From assembly GCA_947587485.1 (NCBI GenBank), contig CANPXZ010000004.1:1-41673 (forward strand): a stretch of 41,673 nt of DNA. The letters run 5' to 3'. Below the pieces are notes generated by a model. It was given only the letters and a program-made list of their open reading frames with translations, was not told the DNA's origin and made no database searches. This stretch comes from an uncultured Oscillospiraceae bacterium (GTDB lineage: Bacteria; Bacillota; Clostridia; Oscillospirales; Oscillospiraceae). Position numbers and translations under genes: made by a program. Of the stretch, positions 1 through 8,568 are shown in pieces. Each line of letters begins with the position of its first letter. The first letter of the stretch is position 1.

Positions 1-22
1 ACGACCGCTTCCTAAAATTTGA

Positions 23-181
23 GGATTCTTAACTTCGGCCTTAAAAAACTTACACACTTTTCTTGACACTGCCTTCCGGGAAGCCAATGAACGCATTGAC
101 AGTTTCATCTACTTCTACAACCATGAGCGCATCCAGTTAAAGACTGGAGTGGCACCGCTCTCGCTGCGCCACTCCGCTTAA
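23..181 (+). pseudogene. C-terminal remnant of IS3-family transposase (left flank)
   Basis: The frame is open from 23 to the TAA at 179-181. Its last 30 or so residues read like the end of an IS3-family DDE transposase: FIYFYNHERIQLKTG, then a short APLSLRHSA tail. That Y-N-x-x-R-x-Q-x-K-T-G block is typical of the C-terminus of the IS3 OrfB protein. The stretch before about position 68 is not convincing transposase and an in-frame TGA lies at 20-22. The element is therefore either cut by the window edge or already decayed. It points into the cluster and its terminal sequence follows at 165-241. Confidence 0.7.
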
Positions 182-241
182 ATCTTATTTCCTACACAGG
201 AACCTTTTCTTTTCCCTGTCCTCTTTCCTTGGGGCAGTTCA
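165..241 (+). repeat. Left copy of IS end, inverted relative to the right window end
   Basis: These bases, including the last codons of the transposase, are the reverse complement of 41597-41673 with a single mismatch that I can see. Read from the inside on the minus strand the end begins TGAACTGCCCC, a typical IS3-family terminal repeat opening with TG. The match runs two further bases on each side (TA), which may be chance or part of the target site. The cluster is thus framed by two copies of one element in opposite orientation. Confidence 0.85.
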
Positions 242-458
242 TATCGCCATCCCCAAATATTACTACCTATATAGCGAACAGCTGCTGGAGACGGAGGAAA
301 AGGGTAGGTTCAACGATTTCACGGCCTGCGAGCCGCTGACGAAGGAGTCGGGCAAGCCGCCGGGCTGTATCCAGTACGGCCAGTGCGAGGGTGTATACTC
401 CCAGCACCTGCACATCATCGAGGATCTGCGGGCGGTGGGCAAATGCTTTGCCCAATGA
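240..458 (+). pseudogene. 3' remnant of an unrecognised gene cut by the IS
   Basis: A frame runs without stop from the IS boundary to a TGA at 456-458 and gives about 72 residues (HIAIPKYYYLYSEQ..., ending DLRAVGKCFAQ). It has no start codon of its own. The codon pattern and amino-acid mix look like real protein, so this is probably the C-terminal end of a gene whose front was lost when the IS inserted. I do not recognise the family. Three cysteines (in ACEP, GCIQ and QCEG) are spaced in a way that may have been structural. Confidence 0.4.
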
Positions 459-521
459 GGAAACGAGCGAAAAAACAGCGGCAAAAGCCCCGTCGATGCG
501 GGGGCGGAAAGGAAATATATC

Positions 522-550
522 TTGCAATAATTGCCTTGCTGTGGTAAGAT
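522..550 (+). promoter_or_regulatory. Likely main promoter of the glycan cluster
   Basis: TTGCAA at 522-527 and TAAGAT at 545-550 are separated by 17 bases. TGG directly before the -10 box gives an extended -10. This is the best sigma-70/sigma-A type match upstream of the first gene, leaving an untranslated leader of about 140 bases before the ATG at 697. No operator or riboswitch was recognised in that leader. Confidence 0.5.
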
Positions 551-696
551 TAGACGAATAACTATAGCCCAATATGTAGTTTGCTTTTTGCCAATCGAGT
601 ACGACAAATCATCTATTTTGTTATACATGCGCTGTGAGCGTTGCCTCTGAAAGATCAGACGGCCCGATTCTGCGGCTGGGAAGGGACAGGTTAGCG

Positions 697-1683
697 ATGA
701 TATTAACACGGACGCCGTTTCGGGTAAGTTTTGCGGGCGGTGGAAGCGACCTTGCGGAGTATTACGAGCAGCACGGAGGGTGCGTATTGAGCACGAGCAT
801 CAACCGGTACTGCTACATCTCGATCCACCCCTATTTCAACGAGCAGCTGACGCTGCTGAAGTACTCGGAGAACGAGCTGGTGGAGGATCTGTCCCAGATC
901 CGGCACCGGATCTTCAAATGCGTGCTGGGCGAGGCGAAGCTGCACGGAGTAGAGATCGTATCGACGGCGGACGTGCCGGGGGGCACGGGCCTGGGCTCGT
1001 CCAGCACCTTCACGGTGGGGCTTCTGCACGCGGTGACGTGCTACCAGGGGAAGTACTACTCGAAGGAGAAGCTTGCGGCGAAGGCGTGCGAGGTAGAGAT
1101 AGAGAAGCTGGGCAGTCCCATAGGGAAGCAGGATCAGTACGCGGCGGCGTGCGGGGGCCTGAACTACATCCAGTTTCATCGTGATGGAGAGGTATCCGTG
1201 ACGCCGGTGGTGATGAAGGGCAGCGTATACCGGCAGCTGCAGGAGAACCTGGTGATGTACTACACGGGGGAGACGCGATCGGCGAACAGCATATTGAGCG
1301 AGCAGCGTCAGAACACGAAGCAGGAGGACAAGGCGGCGAATCTGGGCGCGATGTGCGCGCTGGCGGAGGAGATGAAGCGGAGTCTGGAGCAGAACGATCT
1401 GACGGGCTTTGGGGAGCTTCTGCACGAGGGCTGGAAGCTGAAGAAGACGCTGGCGCGGGGGATAACGAATCCGGAGATAGACGAGGCGTACGAGACGGCG
1501 ATGAAAAACGGCGCGGTAGGCGGGAAGCTGCTGGGCGCCGGCGGGGGAGGATTTCTGCTGTTTTACTGTCCGAAGGAGAAGCAGGAACAGCTGCGTGTAG
1601 CGCTGCGGATGCGGCCGTTTCCGTTCCGGTTTGAGAAGGACGGCACGACGGTGGCGTACATAGGCGAGAAGTACTGGGATTGA
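697..1683 (+). CDS. hddA: D-glycero-alpha-D-manno-heptose 7-phosphate kinase (GHMP family)
   Basis: This 328-residue GHMP-superfamily kinase should phosphorylate C1 of D-glycero-alpha-D-manno-heptose 7-phosphate, giving the 1,7-bisphosphate on the way to GDP-heptose. The N-terminus MILTRTPFRVSFAGGGSDL is the usual HddA opening. GLGSSSTFTVGLLHA around residue 108-122 is the GHMP ATP loop, and KLLGAGGGGFLLFY near residue 288 is motif 3. The ATG at 697 was chosen because AAGGGACAGG precedes it and family homology starts there, although the frame is open upstream to 634. Neighbours hddC-gmhB and gmhA complete the pathway. A second hddA lies at 27772, which suggests two heptose sets from different sources. 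Confidence 0.87.
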   Translation: MILTRTPFRVSFAGGGSDLAEYYEQHGGCVLSTSINRYCYISIHPYFNEQLTLLKYSENELVEDLSQIRHRIFKCVLGEAKLHGVEIVSTADVPGGTGLGSSSTFTVGLLHAVTCYQGKYYSKEKLAAKACEVEIEKLGSPIGKQDQYAAACGGLNYIQFHRDGEVSVTPVVMKGSVYRQLQENLVMYYTGETRSANSILSEQRQNTKQEDKAANLGAMCALAEEMKRSLEQNDLTGFGELLHEGWKLKKTLARGITNPEIDEAYETAMKNGAVGGKLLGAGGGGFLLFYCPKEKQEQLRVALRMRPFPFRFEKDGTTVAYIGEKYWD

Positions 1684-1698
1684 CGGAGGAGCGAGAAG

Positions 1699-2646
1699 AT
1701 GCGGGTGATGGTAGCGGGCGGCGCCGGTTTTATAGGGAGCAACCTGATAGACGCGCTGCTGGAGGCAGGGCACAGTGTGGTGTGCGTGGACAACTACTTC
1801 ATAGGGACGAAGGCGAACATAGCGCATCTGCACGGCAGGGAGGACTTCACGTTTTACGAGAAGGATCTGTCGGACAGAGAAGCGGTAGAGAGGATATTTG
1901 AGAAAGAGAAGATAGATTTTGTATACCACATGGCGGCGAACTCGGACATACAGGCGAGCGCGGGGGCGCCGGAGGTGGAGTACCGAAACACGTACACGAC
2001 GACCTTCAATATTCTGGAGGGGATGCGGAAAAACGGGGTAAAGGGCCTGTTTTTCTGCTCGACGAGCGCGGTATACGGGGACGCGCAGGGAGCGCATGTG
2101 GATGAGAACTACGCGCCCTTGCGTCCGATATCGTACTACGGCGGCTGCAAGCTTGGATGCGAGGGGATCATCAGCGCGTACACGTACATGAACGACATGC
2201 ACACGATGATGTTCCGTTTCCCGAACGTGATCGGGCCGCGGCTTACCCACGGGGCGGTATTCGATTTCATCCGGAAGCTGAAGGCAGATCCCACGCGGCT
2301 GGAGATCCTGGGAGACGGGCACCAGTGCAAGCCATACCTGTACGTAGGGGATCTGGTGGAGTGCATTATGCGGTACACGAAGGACGTGCCGGCGGGCCTG
2401 ACGGTCTACAACGTGGGCGGGGAGAGCCAGAGCACGGTGACGGGGATCGCGCAGATCGTGTGCCGGGAGATGGGCCTGAAGGACGTGACGTTCACGTACA
2501 CGGGCGGCCGGGGCGGCTGGAAGGGAGACGTGCCGGCGTTTGCGTACAATCTGGACAAGATCCATGCGGCTGGGTGGCATGCCAGCATGACCAGCGACGA
2601 AGCTGTGGCGCAGACGGTGAGGGACGTGATCGGATGCAGGCGGTGA
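1699..2646 (+). CDS. NAD-dependent sugar epimerase/dehydratase (extended SDR)
   Basis: This is an extended short-chain dehydrogenase of 315 residues. It starts MRVMVAGGAGFIGSNLIDAL with the GxxGxxG NAD motif at residues 7-13. It has CSTSAVYGD, which supplies the catalytic Ser/Thr region, and the YxxxK pair in YYGGCK near residues 147-151. The family resembles UDP-glucose 4-epimerases and related nucleotide-sugar enzymes. The real substrate is not readable from sequence. Because it sits between hddA and hddC-gmhB, a GDP- or phospho-heptose is possible, but a UDP-sugar cannot be excluded. It starts 15 bases after hddA and its last 13 bases overlap the next gene. Confidence 0.8.
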   Translation: MRVMVAGGAGFIGSNLIDALLEAGHSVVCVDNYFIGTKANIAHLHGREDFTFYEKDLSDREAVERIFEKEKIDFVYHMAANSDIQASAGAPEVEYRNTYTTTFNILEGMRKNGVKGLFFCSTSAVYGDAQGAHVDENYAPLRPISYYGGCKLGCEGIISAYTYMNDMHTMMFRFPNVIGPRLTHGAVFDFIRKLKADPTRLEILGDGHQCKPYLYVGDLVECIMRYTKDVPAGLTVYNVGGESQSTVTGIAQIVCREMGLKDVTFTYTGGRGGWKGDVPAFAYNLDKIHAAGWHASMTSDEAVAQTVRDVIGCRR

Positions 2647-3950
2647 TCATGGCGGGGGGCAAGGGCACCCGCCTTCGCGCCATTACGAAGGACGAGATCC
2701 CCAAGCCTATGGCGCCGGTATGCAGCAAGCCGATCCTGGCCCGGCAGATCGAGACGCTCCGGGATCAGGGGATCGACGATATCGTGCTGATCGTAGGGTA
2801 TCTGGGAGAGAAGATCCGGGACTGGTTCCAGGACGGCGGGTCCTATGGCGTGCGCATCCGGTATATCGAGGAAGAGGAACCTCTGGGCACGGCGGGGGCG
2901 CTGGCGCTGCTGCCGCCGCTGCTGACGGGGGACAGCTTTTTCCTGGTGTTCGGGGACGTGCTGTTCGATATCGATCTGGGCCGGATGGCGGCGTTCCACC
3001 GGGAGAAGAACGCGGAGGCCACGCTGTTCGTCCATCCCAACAGCCACCCCTTCGACTCGGATCTGGTGGTCTGCGATGATACGGGCCGGGTGACCGGGTT
3101 CGATTCCAAGCATAACGAGCGGAACTACTGGTACGCCAACTGCGTGAACGCTGGGTTCTACCTGATGGACGCGAAGATCTGCGACCGGGTTCCGGAGGCG
3201 AAAAAGACCGACCTGGAAAAAGAGCTCCTGGCTGGCATGATCGCCCAGGGCGCGGCGGTATACGGCTACCGATCCCCGGAGTATATCAAGGACGTGGGCA
3301 CCGTGGAGCGCATCCAGGCCGCGGAGCGGGAGCTGACGGACGGCCTGATCGCGGGCCGCAGTCTTCGGCGCCGGCAGCGGGCGATCTTTCTGGACAGGGA
3401 CGGGACGCTGAACCGGGAGAACGGGCTGGTATACCGGGAGGATCAGTTTGCGCTGGAGGATCGAGCGGCGGAGGCGATCCGGCGCATCAACGGGTCAGGG
3501 TATCTGGCGATCGTGATAACGAACCAGCCGGTGGTGGCCCGGGGCCTGTGCGGGATAGAGGACGTGGAGAATATCCACCGGAAAATGCAGACGCTTTTGG
3601 GCCGGGAGGGGGCGTATCTGGACGGGATAGAGTACTGTCCGCACCACCCGGACAAGGGATACCCGGAGGAAAACCCGGCGTATAAGATCGCGTGCCATTG
3701 CCGCAAGCCGGACACAGGGATGATAGAGCGAGCGGCGGAGCGGTACAACATAGACGTGAGCGCATCGTGGATGGTAGGAGACAGTACGGTGGACGTGCAG
3801 ACGGGAAAGAACGCTGGCACGGGAACAGTGCTGGTACGCACGGGGGTGTCAGGCCGTGACGGGAAGTACGCGGTACGGGCGGACATGGAGTGCGCGGACA
3901 TACTGGAAGCGGTGGAAGAGATACTGAAGAGAGAGGGAGGACAGCGATGA
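2634..3950 (+). CDS. hddC-gmhB: Fused heptose-1-phosphate guanylyltransferase and heptose-1,7-bisphosphate 7-phosphatase
   Basis: One 438-residue protein carries two pathway steps. Residues 1-235 are a nucleotidyltransferase of the RmlA/GalF fold with MAGGKGTRLR at 6-15 and FGDVLFDID near 106-114. This part should join GTP and heptose 1-phosphate. Residues 248-438 are a HAD phosphatase of the GmhB type: FLDRDGT puts the nucleophile at D254 and the acid at D256, VITNQ is motif II, and CPHH with CHC gives the zinc site expected for GmhB. The ATG at 2634 overlaps the preceding gene by 13 bases, and the stop overlaps the gmhA start (ATGA). In most bacteria these are two genes, so the fusion is notable. 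Confidence 0.87.
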   Translation: MQAVIMAGGKGTRLRAITKDEIPKPMAPVCSKPILARQIETLRDQGIDDIVLIVGYLGEKIRDWFQDGGSYGVRIRYIEEEEPLGTAGALALLPPLLTGDSFFLVFGDVLFDIDLGRMAAFHREKNAEATLFVHPNSHPFDSDLVVCDDTGRVTGFDSKHNERNYWYANCVNAGFYLMDAKICDRVPEAKKTDLEKELLAGMIAQGAAVYGYRSPEYIKDVGTVERIQAAERELTDGLIAGRSLRRRQRAIFLDRDGTLNRENGLVYREDQFALEDRAAEAIRRINGSGYLAIVITNQPVVARGLCGIEDVENIHRKMQTLLGREGAYLDGIEYCPHHPDKGYPEENPAYKIACHCRKPDTGMIERAAERYNIDVSASWMVGDSTVDVQTGKNAGTGTVLVRTGVSGRDGKYAVRADMECADILEAVEEILKREGGQR

Positions 3951-4537
3951 CAGACTACAGAGAGCAGATAAAGAGCTATTTGGCGTACGAGCAGGCGACG
4001 CTTGCGGCGCTGGATATAGAGTCGATCAACCAGGCGCTGAACGTCCTGGAGGGGGCATACGAGCGGGGGAGCACCGTGTATATATTCGGAAACGGAGGCA
4101 GCTCCGCGACGGCGTCCCACTACCAGAACGATTTCAACAAGGGCGTGTCGGAGACGCTGGAGAAGAAGTTTGACTTCCGGTGCCTGAACGACAACATCGC
4201 GACGGTGATGGCGGTGGCGAACGACATCGGCTTTGAGGAGGTATTCCGTTACCAGCTGCGGGGTCACCTGAAGGCGGGAGACGTGGTGATGGCGATCTCG
4301 GGAAGCGGAAACTCGGCGAACGTGGTGTTGGCGGCGGAGTACGCGAAGGAGCAGGGGAACGAAGTGATAGGGATCACGGGCTATAACGGAGGGAAGCTGC
4401 GGAAGCTGTGCGACGTATCGCTGCACGCGCCGATCAACAGCATGCAGGTGACGGAGGACATACACATGATCTTCGACCATCTGATGATGAGCGTGATGTG
4501 CAAGAGCTTGGCAGGGATCGATCACTGCAAGGAGTAA
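3947..4537 (+). CDS. gmhA: Sedoheptulose 7-phosphate isomerase (SIS domain)
   Basis: This 196-residue SIS-domain protein should convert sedoheptulose 7-phosphate to D-glycero-D-manno-heptose 7-phosphate, the first step of the heptose route. The phosphate-binding loop FGNGGSSATASHYQNDF lies around residues 46-62, a second SIS loop SGSGNSANV near residue 121, and a late histidine in HMIFDHLMM matches the catalytic end of GmhA. Length fits the family (about 190). The start at 3947 overlaps the preceding TGA as ATGA, so translation is probably coupled. A second, more divergent gmhA lies at 28782. Confidence 0.87.
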   Translation: MTDYREQIKSYLAYEQATLAALDIESINQALNVLEGAYERGSTVYIFGNGGSSATASHYQNDFNKGVSETLEKKFDFRCLNDNIATVMAVANDIGFEEVFRYQLRGHLKAGDVVMAISGSGNSANVVLAAEYAKEQGNEVIGITGYNGGKLRKLCDVSLHAPINSMQVTEDIHMIFDHLMMSVMCKSLAGIDHCKE

Positions 4538-4556
4538 GGGACAGGAGAGGAAGCAA

Positions 4557-6878
4557 ATGGCGCCGAAGATATCGGTGGTACTGCCCATAAACAACAGTGC
4601 CAAGTACCTGACCCGGGCGATAGACAGTATAGAGGAGCAGACGTTCGGGGACTGGGAACTGCTGGCGGTGAACGAAGCGGGGTCGCAGGACGGGTCGGCG
4701 GAGATAGTGAAGATGTACAGCCGCCGGGACGAAAGGATACGGCTGCTGCAAAACGAGCAGCCTCTGGGCCTGGCGGAGTCGCTGAACCGTGGCATACGGG
4801 AGAGCACAGGGGAGTATATAGCGCGGATGGACGCGGACGATATCTCGCACCGGGATCGGTTTGCCAAGCAGTATGCGTATATGCAGGCGCACCCGGAGGT
4901 AGGGGTGTGCGGAACGTACCAGCGGCACTTTGGGGGAAAGAAGGAGTGGACGCACCGGCCGCCGGAGAGCCCGGAGGACATGAAGGCGGCGCTGCTGTTT
5001 CACTGCAACATCTGCCACTCGACGGTGATGCTGCGGCGGAGCGTATTTGTGGCCAACGGATTATATTACGACGGCAGATACAAGGCGGAGGATTTCGAGC
5101 TGTGGAGCCGGGCGGTGGGCGTGACGGCGTTCGCCACGATCCCCGAGGTGCTGGAGGAGAAAGGAAAGAGCAGCCGGGATAAGAGCTGGAACGACGGACA
5201 GATCACAGCGCGCATGCTGCGGACGATGCTGGGCATCGAGCTTGCAGAAGAGCAAACAGCGTGTTTTCAGCGTCCAGAACTAAATAAAGAAGAACGTAAA
5301 CAGTTCAAATCGCTCCTTTGGGAGGTATATAACAGGAACGAAGAGCGGCAGGTATTTGCGCGCGAGAGCCTGGTGAACATGCTGTGCACGGAGTGGCGGT
5401 ATGTGACGGGGCGTGGAGAGCGTCTGTGGAGCGGCGAGCGGTATGTGCAGACGATAGAGCAGGCGCTGGACGAGAAGGCGCCTGTGCCCGAAGAGCGCAA
5501 GAGCGTGCCGGAGAGAGTGAAGGCGGGCGTGGCGGCGCGGCTGCGCCGGAGCCTGGACATGGAGGGCCAGCGGAAGCGGATCGTGCAGGACGTGGAGAAG
5601 CGGCTGGGGAAGCTGGAGACGAAGCTGACGCGGCAGGCGGAGCGGCGGACAGGGGAACTGTCGGCACAGCTCCGGGAGCAGGCCCAGGCACTGGCACAGG
5701 TGCAGGCGCAGGCGGACAAGCCGGCGCCGGAGCCGCCCCAATGGGAGAGAGTATATCTTCCATACCGCGCGGGAGAGAAGCTGCGCGCGGGCGTACTGGT
5801 GACGTCGGCGGCGGACTGGCCTACGCTGGAGAGCGTATGGCGCGCGCTGGCGCAGGATGGCCGGACGGAGGCGGCGCTGTACGTCTACGGCAGCCAGGCG
5901 CGGGAGTATATGGAGAGCATAGGGGAGAGGTATGCGCCGGCGGAGCAGTATACGCTGGCGGAGGCCAGGCCCCATGTACTCATACGGCGGATCAGCAAGG
6001 CGAAGCTGCCGGTATATCTGCAGAGCGAGAAGCTGAGTCGGCTGGGGATACGGCAGTGCTGCATACCGGAGCAGTTTCCGGTATGCGCGCAGAGCGAGCA
6101 GAGCGCGGCGGAGCGCCAGGCTTGGGGCGTATTCACCAGCTCGGGGCGCGTACAGTATGACCACATCTGCCAGAGCGAGGCGGGATGGGAGAACGAGCGC
6201 GGCGCGGGAGCGCCGATCCTGGACGGCCTGCGCCGGAGGGAGTCGTACCCGCTGGAAGAAAAGGTGCGCCATCGTATAGGCGCCCGGAAGCTGGTGGTGA
6301 TGTATATCCACGGGCCGGAAGCGGACGAGGCCAGCCGGCTGCCCCAGGCGGACATAGACGAGTATACGGCGTTTATAACGGGCGCTGTGGCCCGGTGGAA
6401 GAGTTATTTCTTCCTGGTGCTGCTGGGAGAAGACTTTGCGCAGCGGTGCAGCGCGTACGGCCTGGAGAAGAACGGCGCCGCGCTGCAAGAGGCGATAGAG
6501 GCGGCGGAGAACGCGGCGCTGTATACAGGCGCGGATCACCGGCGGGCGCTGTATGGCGCGGCGTATGTGATAGCGGACAGGTCGGACATGCTGCTGGAGA
6601 GCGCGGCGGCGGGCATACCGGCGCTTTATATGCACAGCTTTTACTGCCGGGATCGGCTGCTGCCGGGGATAGAGCCGGTGTATGAGAGTCTGTACCAGGG
6701 CACGTGCCGGTATGACATGGACATGTACCTGGACATGGTGGGAGAGAAGAGCGGCGACTACAAGGCGGAGGAACGGCGGCGCGCGGCGCGGGCGAGTCTT
6801 CCGGCGGCGGACGGGGAGAACGGCCGGCGCGTGTTGGAGTCGGTGCTGGAGGCCATGGCGGAGGAGGCGGCGAGGTAG
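4557..6878 (+). CDS. Two-domain glycosyltransferase: GT2 plus coiled coil plus TagF/GT-B-like domain
   Basis: This 773-residue protein opens with a GT2 domain (MAPKISVVLPINNSAKYL, with RMDADD near residue 90 as the DxD metal site), which runs to about residue 230. Residues about 340-395 are rich in Q, E, L and R and should form a coiled coil. The rest, from about 400, resembles the sugar-donor half of a GT-B enzyme. ADRSDMLLESAAAGIPALYMHSF recalls the acceptor or donor loop of CDP-glycerol glycerophosphotransferases. The substrates are unknown. No membrane helix is seen, so it probably acts on the cytoplasmic face. An AT-richer patch at about 5245-5340 interrupts the GC-rich style at the end of the GT2 domain and may mark an old junction. 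Confidence 0.72.
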   Translation: MAPKISVVLPINNSAKYLTRAIDSIEEQTFGDWELLAVNEAGSQDGSAEIVKMYSRRDERIRLLQNEQPLGLAESLNRGIRESTGEYIARMDADDISHRDRFAKQYAYMQAHPEVGVCGTYQRHFGGKKEWTHRPPESPEDMKAALLFHCNICHSTVMLRRSVFVANGLYYDGRYKAEDFELWSRAVGVTAFATIPEVLEEKGKSSRDKSWNDGQITARMLRTMLGIELAEEQTACFQRPELNKEERKQFKSLLWEVYNRNEERQVFARESLVNMLCTEWRYVTGRGERLWSGERYVQTIEQALDEKAPVPEERKSVPERVKAGVAARLRRSLDMEGQRKRIVQDVEKRLGKLETKLTRQAERRTGELSAQLREQAQALAQVQAQADKPAPEPPQWERVYLPYRAGEKLRAGVLVTSAADWPTLESVWRALAQDGRTEAALYVYGSQAREYMESIGERYAPAEQYTLAEARPHVLIRRISKAKLPVYLQSEKLSRLGIRQCCIPEQFPVCAQSEQSAAERQAWGVFTSSGRVQYDHICQSEAGWENERGAGAPILDGLRRRESYPLEEKVRHRIGARKLVVMYIHGPEADEASRLPQADIDEYTAFITGAVARWKSYFFLVLLGEDFAQRCSAYGLEKNGAALQEAIEAAENAALYTGADHRRALYGAAYVIADRSDMLLESAAAGIPALYMHSFYCRDRLLPGIEPVYESLYQGTCRYDMDMYLDMVGEKSGDYKAEERRRAARASLPAADGENGRRVLESVLEAMAEEAAR

Positions 6879-6879
6879 T

Positions 6880-7881
6880 ATGCCAGAGATATCCGTGGTG
6901 ATGCCGGTATACAACGGCGCGCAGTATCTGCCGGAGGCGATAGAGAGCGTACTGGATCAGAGCTATGGGGACTTTGAGTATCTCATCGTGTGCGAGCACG
7001 GGAGCGACGAGGCGAGCATGGCGGTCGTGGAGGGGTACGCGGCGAAGGACGAGCGGATACGCCTGATACGAAACGAGCGGCGGCTGGGCATAGCGGCGTC
7101 GCTGAACGTGGGCCTGGCCGCGGCACAGGGCCGATACATTGCCCGGATGGACGGGGACGATGTGTCCGGCCGGCGGCGGTTCGAGGTACAGCGGCAGTTT
7201 CTGGAGAGCTATCCGGAGATAGGCGTGTGCGGGATACACCCCCGGGTGCTGTACCCGGCGGACAAGCCGGGGGATTTTCTGCTCGATTACGGAACCGATC
7301 CGGAGCAGATGGAGAGCGACCTGCTGTTCTTCATCCCCATGCGGCACCCGAGTGTGATGTTCCGTGGAGAGCTGACAAGGACGTGCGCCTATGACGAGAC
7401 GCTGGCGGGGGGAGAGGAATACAGCTTCTTCTACCGGATGAGTTTGCAGACGAAGCTGGGCAATATCCCTGATCCGACGCTGTTTTCCTACCGGCGCACG
7501 GGGGAGAACGCCTCCCGGGTATATCTGGCGCGGGACACCTTTATCCGGCGGGAGACGATGCGGGAGATCTTTCGTCAGCAGCTGGGGATGGAGTTTGAAA
7601 ACCGCCAGATGGACATACTAAATTTTTTGGGGAACACGGCGTACGACGATCTGAAGAAGGAGCAGTATCCGGCGGTGGTAGAGCAGCTGGAGCGACTGCT
7701 GGAGCAGATAGAGGAGCAGAACGAACGGAAGGGCGTATACCGGCCGGCATGTCTGCGCAAGACGCTGGAGCACCGATGGTTTCGGGAGAAGCGGCGGCTG
7801 CGTCTGATGATGAAGGGGCAGCTGACGGAGGCGGTGGAGAGGGCGTTGGCGGAGAGCCGGTATGCCAGCGTGTGGTTCTGA
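6880..7881 (+). CDS. Family 2 glycosyltransferase
   Basis: This is a 333-residue GT2 enzyme. MPEISVVMPVYNGAQYLPEA is the standard first strand and loop, RMDGDDVSGRRR near residue 90 carries the DxD, and GGEEYSFFYRM holds the acidic catalytic-base region. It transfers an unidentified sugar in the cytoplasm. The ATG at 6880 follows the previous stop almost directly. The frame is open further upstream but only inside the preceding gene. The GT2 domains at 4557 and 8569 share its R-L-x-x-N-E and LGIAASLN blocks, so these three probably descend from one ancestor. Confidence 0.82.
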   Translation: MPEISVVMPVYNGAQYLPEAIESVLDQSYGDFEYLIVCEHGSDEASMAVVEGYAAKDERIRLIRNERRLGIAASLNVGLAAAQGRYIARMDGDDVSGRRRFEVQRQFLESYPEIGVCGIHPRVLYPADKPGDFLLDYGTDPEQMESDLLFFIPMRHPSVMFRGELTRTCAYDETLAGGEEYSFFYRMSLQTKLGNIPDPTLFSYRRTGENASRVYLARDTFIRRETMREIFRQQLGMEFENRQMDILNFLGNTAYDDLKKEQYPAVVEQLERLLEQIEEQNERKGVYRPACLRKTLEHRWFREKRRLRLMMKGQLTEAVERALAESRYASVWF

Positions 7882-7894
7882 AGGAGAGGAAGAG

Positions 7895-8530
7895 ATGGAC
7901 AAGCAGGTGAGACGGCAGATCCGGGTGAAGAACTGGCGGCTATGGGCGCTGGCGGGGATAGCGATCCTGACGTTGGTATACACGTTCCTGCGGCAGGCGC
8001 CCATAGGGGAGAGGACGATAACCCTGACGGCGCGTGGAGAGCAGGAGAGCGTGGCGGACGGGAGCGAGATCTGGCTCCGGCGGGTGGAGATAGACGGAAA
8101 GGAATACGCGCCGGAGGAAGTGTTCACCGGCAAGTGGATCGAGGAAAAGGGATACTACGTCTGGCGTACATACGACCGGGTGGAGGGAATGACGGACAGC
8201 CTGACGGCCACATTCCCGGGGGACGCGGACGTGGATATGTACTTTGAGTCGAACCGGTGGCGGGGGATCCTGCGGGTGCAGGACGGGTGTATTCTGCCGC
8301 GGCTTTACAGGGTGAACTGCTACCGGGACACGGGCGCGGGGGACGAGCTTATCAGCTACAAGCAGACCAGAATGGCTCCCGGCATCCTCCGGGCCGCCAG
8401 ACTGCTGCTGTTCTACGCGACGGCCTGGATTCTCATTACGGAGATACGCCAGCGGGTTTTGAATAGAAGACGCATGCTTGAGCAAAAGACGGTGTCAAAA
8501 AAGCCGGTTCCAAGCGATCCGGACGTCTGA
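7895..8530 (+). CDS. Two-TM protein with extracytoplasmic module (shared module, copy A)
   Basis: This protein of 211 residues has one membrane helix at about 14-32, a roughly 130-residue outside segment and a second helix at about 165-184. A basic tail follows. I do not recognise a named family. The outside segment has the same landmarks as segments of the proteins at 12831, 14468 and 16236: ITLTARGE, an EIW strand, DGK, GKW, YVWR, a proline-led strand and a final D/Y turn. It is closest to the GT-C protein at 16236. The start at 7895 follows GGAGAGG. It sits between glycosyltransferases, so a role in export or decoration of the glycan is likely but unproved. Confidence 0.65.
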   Translation: MDKQVRRQIRVKNWRLWALAGIAILTLVYTFLRQAPIGERTITLTARGEQESVADGSEIWLRRVEIDGKEYAPEEVFTGKWIEEKGYYVWRTYDRVEGMTDSLTATFPGDADVDMYFESNRWRGILRVQDGCILPRLYRVNCYRDTGAGDELISYKQTRMAPGILRAARLLLFYATAWILITEIRQRVLNRRRMLEQKTVSKKPVPSDPDV

Positions 8531-8568
8531 ATCTGTATGCAAGTAGAGAAGAGTGGAGGAAATAAACC

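Noticed and set aside
703-2580. Long minus-strand open frame (625 codons)
   Set aside because: It lies opposite hddA and the SDR, is rich in R, H, V and L, and has no domain or ribosome site. It results from the GC-rich codon style on the + strand.
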